Assembly: GCA_965228775.1 (NCBI GenBank)
Contig: OZ245840.1
Location: 3,348,001 to 3,412,000 of the forward strand
Source of the DNA: JANQMY01 sp965228775
GTDB taxonomy: Bacteria > Pseudomonadota > Alphaproteobacteria > JANQMY01
DNA: 64,000 bases
Direction of reading: 5' to 3'
Part shown: one piece after another, positions 1 to 8,984 of the stretch
Numbering within the stretch: the first letter of the stretch is position 1
How the letters are laid out: each line of letters begins with the position of its first letter
Translations under genes and position numbers: made by a program
Notes under the pieces: generated by a model
Database searches by the model: none
What the model saw: the letters and a program-made list of their open reading frames with translations, nothing else
Told to the model about the DNA's origin: nothing

Positions 1-1
1 G

Positions 2-184
2 GACGAAGACAGTCCAAACACAAACATTAGTCAGTATCTAACTCGCGACAACGAGCTAATACATCACGATGGCAAGACGTTCGCATTGCGCAACAATTTG
101 TGGGGACCGAAAACGGTTGCGGATCTCGAACGGATTGTTGACGAGTTCCAATTAACAGATGTTTCGTTTGAGCCTGTGGCTTAG
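2..184 (+). CDS. C-terminal fragment of an unknown protein
   Basis: An open frame enters from the left edge and stops with TAG at 182-184, leaving 60 C-terminal residues that end in ...DVSFEPVA. The fragment is hydrophilic, with no membrane segment or motif I recognise. The start lies outside the window. It may simply be the tail of the neighbouring gene; no function is assigned. Confidence 0.5.
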   Translation, partial: DEDSPNTNISQYLTRDNELIHHDGKTFALRNNLWGPKTVADLERIVDEFQLTDVSFEPVA

Positions 185-323
185 AGCAAGACAGCGTCTA
201 GGACTGTATTTGGCAATCTTAGACATTGTCTTGCGGAAATGCCCAAAAAATCTGCTCCGGTGGTTCTTGCTATGGCTGCATTGAGTCCCACGGCGGTCGA
301 GGTTGTAATCTCAAAGAAAAGGC

Positions 324-542
324 TTAAGGCCGCATAAATTCCTGATCTTCGTCGCTGACCACATTGCTGATCATATATTCCAGTTCGCTCTTCACATCAT
401 CCGGCGATCGTTCCTTTAGGAAGATCTCGATCGCCAAGGAAATCATGGCCCGCGCGATTGAATCGTGCGGGATCTTGTTGTCGTCCGCTGCTTTGAGCGC
501 TGCTTCCACATGCTCGCGAACCAATGCTGTTGTCCCTGTCAT
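324..542 (-). CDS. small hypothetical protein, about 72 aa
   Basis: A short acidic, helical protein starting MTGTTALVREHVEAALKAAD. I chose the internal ATG at 542 over an upstream ATG at 599 because GGAGAAAGAGAC lies directly before it. It has no signal peptide or membrane segment. The repeated A/L/E spacing suggests a helical bundle, but no family is recognised. It lies downstream of the sodium channel gene on the same strand and could be co-transcribed with it. Confidence 0.5.
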   Translation of the reverse strand: MTGTTALVREHVEAALKAADDNKIPHDSIARAMISLAIEIFLKERSPDDVKSELEYMISNVVSDEDQEFMRP

Positions 543-621
543 GTCTCTTTCTCCAATATCGAATAGCATTTGTTTCCGGGGCTTTGCGGCATGGCGCAAT
601 GACCTAAGTCAATGCAAGCCG

Positions 622-1428
622 TCAGCTCTGCTTGAGCATCGTACGGAGCTGCGATAGCTCCGCCCGCACGGCTTTTAGTTCCGCCATGAGTGCTTCCCGT
701 TCGCTATGCGCTGCCTGTTCCTTCAAATTGGCCGATTCCTGATCTTCAAAGGCATGCATGGCCTGCATGGAATCGACGATCAGGGCAATGAATAAATTGA
801 GGACGGCGAAGCTGGTTACGATGATGAAGGGCACGAAGAAGATCCAAGACCACGTATGCACCTCCATCACCGGGCGCACGATGCCCATGGACCAGCTTTC
901 CAGCGTCATGATTTGAAACAGTGTGTACATGGAAGACGGTACGCTACCGAACCAGTCGGGGAAGGTGGCGGCGAACAGTTTCGTGGCCATGACGGCGGCG
1001 ATGTAAAAGACGAGCAACAACACCGCCACAATGGCGCCCATGCCCGGTACCGCTCCTAACAACGCTCCGACCACGGCGCGCATTTGCGGCACCACGGACA
1101 ACAGCCGCAGAGCCCGCAATATGCGCAGCGTCCGCAAGACCGACAGCGCACCCGCCGACGGCATCAACGCGATGCCCACAATAATAAAGTCGAACACGTT
1201 CCAGCCGCTTTTGAAGAAGCGCGGACCATAGGCAAAGAGCTTGAGGGAGATTTCCACAACAAAAATGGCAAGAGCCAGATTGTCCAGCGTATACAGGATG
1301 GGGCCGATCCGTTCCATGGCGAAGGGCCATGTTTCGAGCCCCAAGGTGACGGCGTTGACCACCACTACAAAGGTGATGAAGTTCGTAAAATCGTTTCGCT
1401 CGACAAGGCGCAGGACGGCAGATCTCAT
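622..1428 (-). CDS. voltage-gated sodium channel, NaChBac (BacNaV) family
   Basis: A 268-residue single-domain six-helix channel subunit, expected to work as a tetramer in the inner membrane. S1-S4 cover roughly residues 12-120. S4 carries arginines spaced by three (about 99, 102, 105, 108) in VLRTLRILRALRLL. The pore contains FQIMTLESWSMG (about 171-182), the LESW-type selectivity filter known from bacterial Na+-selective channels. S6 follows at about 195-222, then a charged helical tail (225-265) that fits the C-terminal coiled coil of the family. Length matches the family. The function in this organism (motility, pH or salt response) is not shown by the context. Confidence 0.9.
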   Translation of the reverse strand: MRSAVLRLVERNDFTNFITFVVVVNAVTLGLETWPFAMERIGPILYTLDNLALAIFVVEISLKLFAYGPRFFKSGWNVFDFIIVGIALMPSAGALSVLRTLRILRALRLLSVVPQMRAVVGALLGAVPGMGAIVAVLLLVFYIAAVMATKLFAATFPDWFGSVPSSMYTLFQIMTLESWSMGIVRPVMEVHTWSWIFFVPFIIVTSFAVLNLFIALIVDSMQAMHAFEDQESANLKEQAAHSEREALMAELKAVRAELSQLRTMLKQS

Positions 1429-1550
1429 TTTGGGGTGTCCGATTAGCGTTGTTGTTGGAAAAACCCGGCTGTGGGCGCTTCACATGTAAACATGACGGGG
1501 CGAATGTAAAGGCGTATGGTGCCCTCCCGCCGTCAGACCTGCGAGGGACA

Positions 1551-2642
1551 ATGCCCAATCAACCCAATGCCGAACTGCTTGAAACCATCTCGGGCCTTTT
1601 GCCGCCCTTGCTGAATAGTTTGGAGGCGCTTGGCTTCATCGCCCGGCATTTGCATCCGCCGCAGTTCGAGCAAGTGTTGGCGAAGGTAGGGCAAATCGAT
1701 GAAGATTTGCGCGAAAAAATGCCCGGATTTGAGGCGGTGGCTTGGCCGGACACGTTGGTGCCGTTTCGTGACCGGGTCGGCAAGTCGGCGGAAGCTGCCT
1801 GTCAGGCCTTTGATGGCTTGCGCGAGGCCGTCGATAACCCCAACGGCACCATGCTGGCCTACCGTGCTTTGCGGCGTTACACGCGGGCGGTGGAAGCGCT
1901 CTATCCTGTAGCGGCCACGCTGCCGCCGGTGAGCCAGTTTTACATAGAGCACGAAAGGCAGGGCGATGCGGAACTGCTCGCGCGGATCGATGGTGCGAAT
2001 GCGGGCCGCGATAATGTTGGTGTTCTGCATGCGGATAATGACCGTGAGCAGCGCGGCGGGTGTTCCATTTACGTGCCGGAATATTATGACGAAAGTGAGA
2101 GCTATCCGTTGATCATGGCCATGCATGGCGGGTCTGGTCACGGGCGCGGCTTTTTGTGGACATGGCTGACCAATGCCCGCACAAGGGGTGCGATTTTGGT
2201 GAGCCCCACATCGCGCGGCGACACCTGGTCGCTGATGGGGCCGGATATCGACAGCGAAAATTTGGAACATATTTTGGAACAGGTGCGCGGGCGCTGGAAC
2301 ATTAATGGCGAAAAGCTGCTCCTCACCGGTATGAGTGACGGCGGAACGTTTTCTTATGTGAGCGGCCTGCGTACATCGTCACCCTTCACTCACCTCGCGC
2401 CGATCTCGGCGGCGTTCCACCCCATGCTGCTTAGCATGATGGATGCGGACCGCATCAAAGATCTGCCGATCTATCTGGTGCACGGCGCGTGGGACTGGAT
2501 GTTCCCCATCGATATCGCGCGGACCGCCAATGAAGCGCTAATGGCGGCGGGCGCCAAGGTGGTGTACAGCGAAGTGGCGGACCTCTCCCACACCTATCCG
2601 CGGGAAGAAAACGCCAAGATCATGGATTGGTTCTTGGGGTGA
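1551..2642 (+). CDS. alpha/beta hydrolase, esterase/phospholipase-like
   Basis: A 363-residue protein. The N-terminal ~150 residues are helical with no recognised motif. The C-terminal ~200 residues look like an alpha/beta hydrolase: an oxyanion-type MAMHGGSGHG stretch, nucleophile serine in LTGMSDGG, a likely acid in HGAWDWMFP and a likely catalytic histidine in LSHTYP. This resembles the LpqC/polyhydroxybutyrate-depolymerase and phospholipase/carboxylesterase groups. I chose ATG 1551 (GAGGGACA just upstream) over an upstream ATG at 1449 that would overlap the divergent promoter. No signal peptide is seen, so it is probably cytosolic. The substrate is unknown. Confidence 0.7.
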   Translation: MPNQPNAELLETISGLLPPLLNSLEALGFIARHLHPPQFEQVLAKVGQIDEDLREKMPGFEAVAWPDTLVPFRDRVGKSAEAACQAFDGLREAVDNPNGTMLAYRALRRYTRAVEALYPVAATLPPVSQFYIEHERQGDAELLARIDGANAGRDNVGVLHADNDREQRGGCSIYVPEYYDESESYPLIMAMHGGSGHGRGFLWTWLTNARTRGAILVSPTSRGDTWSLMGPDIDSENLEHILEQVRGRWNINGEKLLLTGMSDGGTFSYVSGLRTSSPFTHLAPISAAFHPMLLSMMDADRIKDLPIYLVHGAWDWMFPIDIARTANEALMAAGAKVVYSEVADLSHTYPREENAKIMDWFLG

Positions 2643-2647
2643 TGATG

Positions 2648-2674
2648 GATCAAAAGGGTCTGACCCTTTTGATC
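2648..2674. repeat. perfect 13-bp inverted repeat after the hydrolase gene
   Basis: GATCAAAAGGGTC (2648-2660) is followed after one base by its exact reverse complement (2662-2674). It begins six bases after the hydrolase stop codon. It could form a tight hairpin and help end transcription, though no T-run follows. It is the first part of a composite repeat-rich intergenic region (2648-2800). Confidence 0.7.
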
Positions 2675-2689
2675 CTGGGACTTGGCCGT

Positions 2690-2751
2690 CCCGCTCCCCC
2701 TCCCAACCACCCGATAAGGATACCCTGTGGGTGGTTGGGAGGGGGAGCGGG
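2690..2751. repeat. 23-bp perfect hairpin, GC-rich intergenic palindrome
   Basis: The left arm 2690-2712 (CCCGCTCCCCCTCCCAACC...) and right arm 2729-2751 are exact reverse complements over 23 bp, with a 16-nt loop. At 2778-2796 follows CGCTCCTCGCAATGACGG, a string I associate with dispersed repeats in alphaproteobacterial genomes. It sits between the converging hydrolase (+) and thiolase-like (-) genes, so it may act as a two-way terminator or be a REP-like dispersed element. Confidence 0.7.
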
Positions 2752-2821
2752 CAGGCGGAGTCCTCAAAACAAAGCAGCGCTCCTCGCAATGACGGTTGTC
2801 GGTAGCGGCTCAGAAAAGCTG

Positions 2822-4357
2822 TTACGCCGAAAGCCTGAACAGGTTCCCTTTGTCGGTTTTTTCGACGGTCACGTCACGCCCGATGGGGTCGCCCGCCACC
2901 AACTCGTTGAGGGTGCGCGGGTCATCCGGGGCGACGCGCGCCATGAAGCGTGCGCCGTTGGACATGCCGGTGATGAAGCCGGAATAGGCTTCGCCCTTCT
3001 TGTAAAGTCCAACGAAACTTTCCAGCGTGCCGCTGGTGGGGGTTTCGAAAACCTGCATGGGGGCGATCGCGTCCACTTCGGCCTGCGCTTTCTTGCGCCG
3101 GATCGGTGTCCAACCGTCTTGCGGCGTGGTGGAATAGACGCCGACAGATTCCTTGGTGAGGAAGCCGCCATTGGCCAGCACCAACCCTTTTGATCCTGGA
3201 TCGCTACGCAGGCGTTCCGCCATGGCCGCGATGCCATGCATGCTGTAATTGTTGCCTGGACCGCCGAAGAAGGGCAGGCCGCCGGTTTGCGTCAACTGAT
3301 GTTCCCGCCAGTCAATGCCAAGCGCCTGGCAGGCGAAAAGCACCGCACACGGAAAGCAGCTATAGATTTCGAAATGATCGATCTTGTCGGCGGAAAGGCC
3401 GGATGTGTCCAGCGCCTCGGATGTGGTGGCGTGCATGGCGTTGGCTCGGGTGAAGTCGTCCCGCTCGATAACGATACGATCGGCAGCATCCGCATAACCA
3501 TGCAGGTAAACCCATTTGTTTTCCGGGATGCCCAGCTCTTTTGCCTTGCCGACGGAGGTGAGGATCAAAGCCGCCCCTTGATTGACCGCATCTTGCGCCA
3601 CGTGCCATTTCAGATAGGGGTCCACCAGCTGGAAATTTTCCTGAGACGGCGTTGCCAGATAGTCCGGCGTGCGGGCTTTCGGAAACTGCGCATACGGATT
3701 TTTTGCAGCAATTTCCGAGAACGGTGCAAACAATTCGCCAATCAATGCGCGGTGCTGGTCGCGGCTAAAGCCTTGTTTGTGCCGCCAGGCATTTTCGAAT
3801 AACGCGTAGGCACGCGCCGGTTGGACCAAGCCATTGGCGATTTCGTATTCGTTGAGCATGCGCGTGCCGAAGCCCCGGTCTTCCAGGTCGCCGTCCACGT
3901 CGCCCGACCAGTCCAGTTCCATGGACCCGCGCAAGGCGGTTTTCATGGCGCGGATGGCTTCAGAGCCGGTAAGCAGCACAAGTTCCGCTTCGCCGTCGAA
4001 AATGGCTTCGGAAAACTCGTTGACCAAGGATTGGGGCGATTGGCCGCCGGCAGGGGTGTAGATCGCCCGCCGAGGATCAGCGCCGATGGTTTTTGCCAAG
4101 GCGCGCGGCATGTTGTTGATTTTACCGAATGGCGCGGGTGCGGCGGCGTAGGATTCCTGATTGAGCCGCACAAAAGCAACAACATCGATTTCTGCGGCCA
4201 CATCAGTGTTGGCGCCCAAATCGGCCAGTGCGGCGCGTGAAGCCTCGGTCGCCAGGGAAAGGGGGGACGGGGCGGCGCTCACATCCGCACCATCCCAATG
4301 ATTAACCGATTGTCCCACGCCCACAAGAACAGGCGTGCGCTCCGAAACCTGCGCCAT
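2822..4357 (-). CDS. thiolase-like protein (SCP-x / TLP1-like), no catalytic cysteine seen
   Basis: A 511-residue thiolase-fold protein. Family features are the N-terminal VLVGVGQ, GGQSPQSLVNEF, IYSCFPCAV, FGGPGNNYSMHG and NGGFLTKESVG, then about 100 extra C-terminal residues. That layout matches thiolase-like protein type 1 with its added C-terminal domain. The usual acyl-accepting cysteine is missing: no Cys occurs before the SCFPC segment (about residue 340) and none near the C-terminus. It may therefore bind acyl-CoA without classical thiolase chemistry. ATG 4357 was chosen; a TTG lies one codon upstream. It follows the P450 gene on the same strand after about 30 bp, probably as one transcript. 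Confidence 0.75.
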   Translation of the reverse strand: MAQVSERTPVLVGVGQSVNHWDGADVSAAPSPLSLATEASRAALADLGANTDVAAEIDVVAFVRLNQESYAAAPAPFGKINNMPRALAKTIGADPRRAIYTPAGGQSPQSLVNEFSEAIFDGEAELVLLTGSEAIRAMKTALRGSMELDWSGDVDGDLEDRGFGTRMLNEYEIANGLVQPARAYALFENAWRHKQGFSRDQHRALIGELFAPFSEIAAKNPYAQFPKARTPDYLATPSQENFQLVDPYLKWHVAQDAVNQGAALILTSVGKAKELGIPENKWVYLHGYADAADRIVIERDDFTRANAMHATTSEALDTSGLSADKIDHFEIYSCFPCAVLFACQALGIDWREHQLTQTGGLPFFGGPGNNYSMHGIAAMAERLRSDPGSKGLVLANGGFLTKESVGVYSTTPQDGWTPIRRKKAQAEVDAIAPMQVFETPTSGTLESFVGLYKKGEAYSGFITGMSNGARFMARVAPDDPRTLNELVAGDPIGRDVTVEKTDKGNLFRLSA

Positions 4358-4387
4358 CAAAAATCTCTTTCGTTAGTGTTTGGCCGT

Positions 4388-5635
4388 TTAGCCGGGGATT
4401 TTCACCATCATCCGGGAGTAGCCCTTGACGAAGCTAGATAGCACGCGTTCCGGCTCTTCGACGACCTCTATTTTGGGGAAGCGTTTCATGGCTTCCTCCC
4501 AAACGATCCGCAACTGCATTTCCGCCAGGCGGTTGCCGACGCAGCGGTGAATACCAAACCCGAAGGACAAGTGCCGGCGGGCATTGGGGCGGTCAATGAT
4601 GAATTCATTGGCGCGGTCGATCATTTCTTCGTCGCGGTTGCCCGAGACGTACCACATGATCACCTTATCGCCTTTTTTAATTTGCTTGCCGCCCAGCTCC
4701 ACGTCTTCCAGCGCGGTCCGGCGCATATGTGCCAAAGGTGTCTGCCAGCGGATGATTTCCGAAACCATGTTCGGAATAACAGACGGGTCGTCGCGCAGCT
4801 TTTGATATTCGGACGGGTTCTCGTTCAGTGCCAGAAGACCGCCCGAGATCGAGTTGCGGGTGGTGTCATTGCCGCCAACGATCAACAGGATGAGATTGCC
4901 GAGATATTCCTGAGGCGACATATTCCGGGTGACCGGTGAATGGGCCATCATGGAAATAAGATCGTTTCCGGGTTCCGAGTTTACGCGCTGGTTCCAAAGA
5001 TCGGTGAAATATTCTGCACACTGAAGCAAGATTTCTTGGCGTTCTTCCAGGCTGCCGATGATGCCCGAATTTTCGTCGGCCGTTGCCACATCAGACCAAT
5101 AGGTCAGCTTGCGCCGCTCTTCCCAGGGAAAATCAAACAGGGTTGCCAGCATTTGCGTGGTCAATTCGATCGATACATTGTCGACCCAGTCGAACGGTTC
5201 GTTGCGGGGCAGCTCGTCGAGGATTTTGGAAAGCCGTTCGCGGATCAAGCCTTCAAGCTTGGCAAGATTGTCGGGCGCGACGATGGGGCTGACCACTTTG
5301 CGCTGGGCATCATGTTTCGGCGGGTCCATGGCGATAAACATGGGCAGTGGAAAATCGTCCTCCTGATCCCGGATGGTAATGCCGCCCAGGGTGCTTTCCG
5401 ATGAAAACACTTTGTGGTTCGTGTCCACGGCCATGATGTCGTTGTACTTGGTCACCGACCAATACGGGCCGAACTCACTGTCCTTGCAGTAATGGACCGG
5501 GTCTTCTTTGCGAAGCCGCTCGAAATAGGGCCAGAAAGCGTTGTCTTTGAAGAGGGCCGGCTGGCTCACATCAATCTCTTCAAGGGGGATATCGTAAGCG
5601 CCCGCATTGCGGTTGTAATCTACTGCTTCTGACAT
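4388..5635 (-). CDS. cytochrome P450, CYP153-like alkane/fatty-acid terminal hydroxylase
   Basis: A 415-residue soluble bacterial P450. It shows the I-helix GGNDTT (about 254-259), ExxR in EIIRW (about 293-296) and heme loop FGFGIHRCVGNR with the ligand cysteine at about 365. Stretches such as FIAMDPPKHD, VSIELTTQMLATLFDFPWEERRK and LLIVGGNDTTRNS are characteristic of CYP153, which hydroxylates the terminal carbon of medium-chain alkanes. ATG 5635 has GGAGGA close upstream and replaces a longer 468-aa reading. It needs a ferredoxin and reductase; neither is next to it. The subfamily call is from memory of the family. Confidence 0.85.
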   Translation of the reverse strand: MSEAVDYNRNAGAYDIPLEEIDVSQPALFKDNAFWPYFERLRKEDPVHYCKDSEFGPYWSVTKYNDIMAVDTNHKVFSSESTLGGITIRDQEDDFPLPMFIAMDPPKHDAQRKVVSPIVAPDNLAKLEGLIRERLSKILDELPRNEPFDWVDNVSIELTTQMLATLFDFPWEERRKLTYWSDVATADENSGIIGSLEERQEILLQCAEYFTDLWNQRVNSEPGNDLISMMAHSPVTRNMSPQEYLGNLILLIVGGNDTTRNSISGGLLALNENPSEYQKLRDDPSVIPNMVSEIIRWQTPLAHMRRTALEDVELGGKQIKKGDKVIMWYVSGNRDEEMIDRANEFIIDRPNARRHLSFGFGIHRCVGNRLAEMQLRIVWEEAMKRFPKIEVVEEPERVLSSFVKGYSRMMVKIPG

Positions 5636-5814
5636 TTTCGTTCCTCCGGTCCACCTTGCGGGTTCTTTCGACCTCTTGGCAGGTGGTGTTTCGCCTGGGC
5701 TCCCGCTGAGCGCAGCCAAACGTGCGCATTCGAGCTGGTGTTGGCCGCTCAGCCTATTCCCTGACAATTTGTCATGGAACGGCGGGCGGTGCAATCGTGA
5801 TTGGCCCTATTTGC

Positions 5815-6711
5815 TTAACGCCGCAACCGGTGCAGGGAATGGGAAAATGCCCAAAGGGGCCAAAGAAGATCCCGTCCCCATCCTTTTCCAATGAACCGCG
5901 CTGACGCCATAGGGTGTCCTTGAGCGAAAGATCCTACCGCACCGATAAGTGCATTTTTGGCGTGAAAGCTGCGCAGTGCTGCACGCAACGCCTTGGGTGT
6001 TGAGGCGGCATTGAGATGGGCATCGGCAATCGCAAGATGCACTTTGGCCATGCTCTCCCAATGGGCAGTGCCTTTGCGAATGGTGGCAGAGCCTTCATGC
6101 AGCACATATTCGTGGAGGATGGTGTCAACCGGGACATTATGCGCACCGGCAATCGCGCATCGAAGCAGGAATTCGCGGTCCGACGCGGGCATAAAATCCA
6201 GACTGAAGGGGCCTACCCGATCAATCAGTGTGCGGCGGAAAAAGCGCGCATTGATGATGGGAACGTCGAACAATAGGTCCTGATAGTTCAGATTCTTGTT
6301 TGCAGGCGCATTGAACACATCCGATTGACGCGCATCATTTTCAGCGCCCAGGGTCACCAAGCGGGCGCCGCCGCTGACCATATCAACTGTGTCATCTTGC
6401 TCGAACAGCGGCATGACCGCGTCGAAGGCGCCGTCCAAATACCGGTCATCCGTGTTAAGCCACCCAACAATATCGCCGTTTGAGGCTGCGATGCCCTTAT
6501 TGACGGCGTCATACAGGTTCTTGTCGGGCTCGCTTATGACCGTCAGATGATCATATTTCTTCAGCCGATCGAGTGTCCCATCGGTAGAACCTCCATCCGC
6601 GATAATGTGCTCCATACCGTCTCGCCATTGTTGCCGCACACTGGCCACAGCCGTGTCGATAAAACCGACCCGGTTGTAACAAGGGGTAATGATCGAGAGT
6701 TTCAGCGGCAT
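5815..6711 (-). CDS. family 2 glycosyltransferase
   Basis: A 298-residue GT-A enzyme. It starts MPLKLSIITPCYNRVGFI, has the nucleotide-binding ADGGSTDGT segment and a metal-site-like NTDDRY (DxD position), then INARFFRR and ASDREFL. No membrane segment is evident. It is similar in layout and motifs to the GT2 at 45,706-46,671 at the far end of the locus, so the two are probably paralogues. It is divergent from gmd across a 219-bp gap and marks the left border of the polysaccharide locus. Donor and acceptor are unknown. Confidence 0.8.
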   Translation of the reverse strand: MPLKLSIITPCYNRVGFIDTAVASVRQQWRDGMEHIIADGGSTDGTLDRLKKYDHLTVISEPDKNLYDAVNKGIAASNGDIVGWLNTDDRYLDGAFDAVMPLFEQDDTVDMVSGGARLVTLGAENDARQSDVFNAPANKNLNYQDLLFDVPIINARFFRRTLIDRVGPFSLDFMPASDREFLLRCAIAGAHNVPVDTILHEYVLHEGSATIRKGTAHWESMAKVHLAIADAHLNAASTPKALRAALRSFHAKNALIGAVGSFAQGHPMASARFIGKGWGRDLLWPLWAFSHSLHRLRR

Positions 6712-6930
6712 AATAGATGTCTTTGCGGGCGTTTTTGGCTGTCACCGTAGGATGAACGGCGAGAGGCGCAAAGACCTGGCATATTTCCAATGCGGGGGCA
6801 ATTTGCCCAGAAAAGGCTGTTCGGGCGCGGGGTTGCTCTTGATCGGCGAATGCCGCTAGTTTCGGCCCCAGAATCGCCAAAAGAATCGCAAATGGGATCG
6901 CTAAATCTGTGACATTGAAGGGGGATTTCA

Positions 6931-8004
6931 GTGACGGCTGAGAAAGTCGCACTCATTACCGGCGTTACCGGCCAAGACGGGGCCTATCTGGCCGAGCTGC
7001 TTTTGTCGAAGGGCTATGTGGTGCATGGGCTCAAGAGGCGTTCGTCCTCTTTCAATACCGGGCGCGTGGATCATCTTTATGTGGACCCGCACGAGGAAGG
7101 GGCCCGCTTCTTCATGCATTTTGGCGATTTGACCGATGCCACAAACTTGATCCGTATTGTTCAAGAAACGCAGCCGGACGAAATCTACAATCTTGCGGCA
7201 CAAAGTCATGTGCAAGTGAGTTTTGAAACGCCGGAATACACGGCAAATGCGGACGGCATCGGCACGCTTCGTTTGCTTGAGGCGATCCGGATTCTGGACC
7301 GTGGCGATCTTACGAAATTTTATCAGGCCAGCACGTCAGAACTTTATGGGCTTGTGCAGGAAACTCCGCAACGGGAGACCACGCCCTTTTATCCCCGCAG
7401 CCCCTATGCCGCGGCAAAGCTCTATGCCTATTGGATTACGGTGAACTATAGGGAAGCCTATGGGTTCCACGCTTCCAATGGCATTTTGTTCAATCATGAA
7501 GGACCGACCCGCGGTGAGACTTTTGTGACACGCAAGATCACACGGGCGGTCGCGGCGATACATTTGGGTGCTCAGGAAACGCTCTATCTTGGAAACCTGA
7601 ATGCTCAGCGCGATTGGGGCCATGCGCGTGATTACGTGGAAGGCATGTGGCGCATTCTGCAGCAGGACAAGCCGGATGACTACGTGCTCGCGACCGGCGA
7701 AACCCATAGTGTGCGTGAGTTTGTCGAGCTGGCATTTGCCTGTATTGACCGCCCAATCGAATGGCGTGGAACAGGTGCCGCTGAGGAAGGGGTCGACAAG
7801 AAGTCTGGCAAAGTGATGGTGAAAGTGGACCCACGTTATTTCCGGCCGACGGAAGTGGATGTTCTGCTAGGAGACCCAAGCAAGGCCAAAAACAAGCTTG
7901 GCTGGCAGCACAAAACGACATTGTCGGATATGGTGCGCGAAATGGTGGAAGAGGACATCCGCCTCGCAGGGTCACACAACCAATTTAGTCTGCATAATGA
8001 CTGA
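6931..8004 (+). CDS. gmd: GDP-mannose 4,6-dehydratase
   Basis: A 357-residue extended SDR enzyme converting GDP-mannose to GDP-4-keto-6-deoxymannose. It has the NADP-binding GVTGQDGAYLAE, the KRRSSSFNTGRVDHLY loop typical of GMD, catalytic STSELYG and YxxxK in SPYAAAKLYAYW, and the FNHEGPTRGETFVTRK substrate region. Length is normal. The start is GTG 6931 with AAGGGGGA upstream. It overlaps the fucose synthase gene by 8 bp, indicating translational coupling and GDP-L-fucose production. Confidence 0.95.
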   Translation: MTAEKVALITGVTGQDGAYLAELLLSKGYVVHGLKRRSSSFNTGRVDHLYVDPHEEGARFFMHFGDLTDATNLIRIVQETQPDEIYNLAAQSHVQVSFETPEYTANADGIGTLRLLEAIRILDRGDLTKFYQASTSELYGLVQETPQRETTPFYPRSPYAAAKLYAYWITVNYREAYGFHASNGILFNHEGPTRGETFVTRKITRAVAAIHLGAQETLYLGNLNAQRDWGHARDYVEGMWRILQQDKPDDYVLATGETHSVREFVELAFACIDRPIEWRGTGAAEEGVDKKSGKVMVKVDPRYFRPTEVDVLLGDPSKAKNKLGWQHKTTLSDMVREMVEEDIRLAGSHNQFSLHND

Positions 8005-8944
8005 TACGAGTTCCTATTCGCTCAAAGGAAAGCGGGTCTGGGTGGCTGGGCATCGTGGCATGGTCGGCGCGGCGTTGTGCCGGCGGCTGGCCAGTGAGCC
8101 CTGCGAAGTGCTTGCGGTGCCGCGCGAGCAATTGGACCTTCGAAACCAGGCCGCCGTCGACCAATGGATGGCAGCGGAACGGCCGGACCTGGTTTTCGTT
8201 GCGGCGGCGAAAGTGGGCGGCATACTGGCGAACGATACGTACCCAGCGGATTTCCTCTATGACAATCTCATCATGGAGGCGAATATCATTCACGCCGCGC
8301 ACAATGCGGATGTAGAGAAGCTGGTGTTTTTAGGGTCGTCTTGCATCTACCCAAGGCTCGCGCCGCAGCCCATGCCCGAAGACAGTTTGTTGACGGGCCC
8401 GCTGGAAGAAACGAACCAATGGTATGCGGTGGCAAAAATCGCCGGGATCAAGCTGTGTCAGGCCTATCGCAGACAGCACGGCCGCGACTTTATTTCCGCC
8501 ATGCCCACCAATCTTTATGGCGTGGAAGACAATTTCGATCTGGCATCCTCTCATGTGGTGCCGGCCCTCATGGCCAAAATGCACACGGCGAAGATCAAGG
8601 GCGCGGCTGCCGTTGAAGTTTGGGGCACGGGCAAGCCAAAACGTGAGCTTTTATTTGTGGACGATTGCGCCGACGCGCTGGTTCATTTAGCGCTAACATA
8701 TTCCGGTGCCGACCATGTGAATGTGGGAACCGGAGAAGACCTCACCATTGCGGAAATCGCCCAAACCATCGCGCAAGTGGTGGGATTCGAGGGCGAACTG
8801 GCGTTCGATTCCTCGAAACCCGATGGAACGCCACGCAAACTGTTGGATACGCAACGGCTTGCCGATCTTGGCTGGCAGGCGAAAACACCCCTGCTGGACG
8901 GGCTTTCGCAGACCTATCGCTGGTATCTAGATCATCAGGCTTGA
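7997..8944 (+). CDS. fcl: GDP-L-fucose synthase (epimerase/reductase)
   Basis: A 315-residue SDR that epimerises and reduces the Gmd product to GDP-L-fucose. Visible are the NADP motif GHRGMVGAAL, the catalytic region LGSSCIYPRLAPQPMPE and YxxxK in NQWYAVAKIAGIKLCQ. The start ATG 7997 lies inside the end of gmd in another frame; the longer upstream reading (7898) would run well into gmd. The pair supplies GDP-fucose to the surface-polysaccharide locus. Confidence 0.95.
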   Translation: MTDTSSYSLKGKRVWVAGHRGMVGAALCRRLASEPCEVLAVPREQLDLRNQAAVDQWMAAERPDLVFVAAAKVGGILANDTYPADFLYDNLIMEANIIHAAHNADVEKLVFLGSSCIYPRLAPQPMPEDSLLTGPLEETNQWYAVAKIAGIKLCQAYRRQHGRDFISAMPTNLYGVEDNFDLASSHVVPALMAKMHTAKIKGAAAVEVWGTGKPKRELLFVDDCADALVHLALTYSGADHVNVGTGEDLTIAEIAQTIAQVVGFEGELAFDSSKPDGTPRKLLDTQRLADLGWQAKTPLLDGLSQTYRWYLDHQA

Positions 8945-8984
8945 TAGACCGTCTAGCTGAGGAAATGTCTAAGGATTCTTGGGG

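Noticed and set aside
944..1558. 204-aa open frame antisense/out of frame to the sodium channel
   Set aside because: It overlaps a gene with clear channel motifs and its composition (R/H/C-rich) is that of a shadow frame.
1533..2270. 245-aa open frame opposite the alpha/beta hydrolase
   Set aside because: Antisense shadow: the hydrolase carries recognisable catalytic motifs and this frame carries none.
2801..2813. CGGTAGCGGC resembling part of an ops element
   Set aside because: Only the GGTAGCG core matches, it is near convergent gene ends and not upstream of a polysaccharide operon.
3186..3200. 15-bp string CCCTTTTGATCCTGG shared between the thiolase-like gene and the intergenic dyad at 2,665-2,679
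   Set aside because: A 15-mer match somewhere in 64 kb is expected by chance, and the copy in the gene encodes an ordinary part of the protein.
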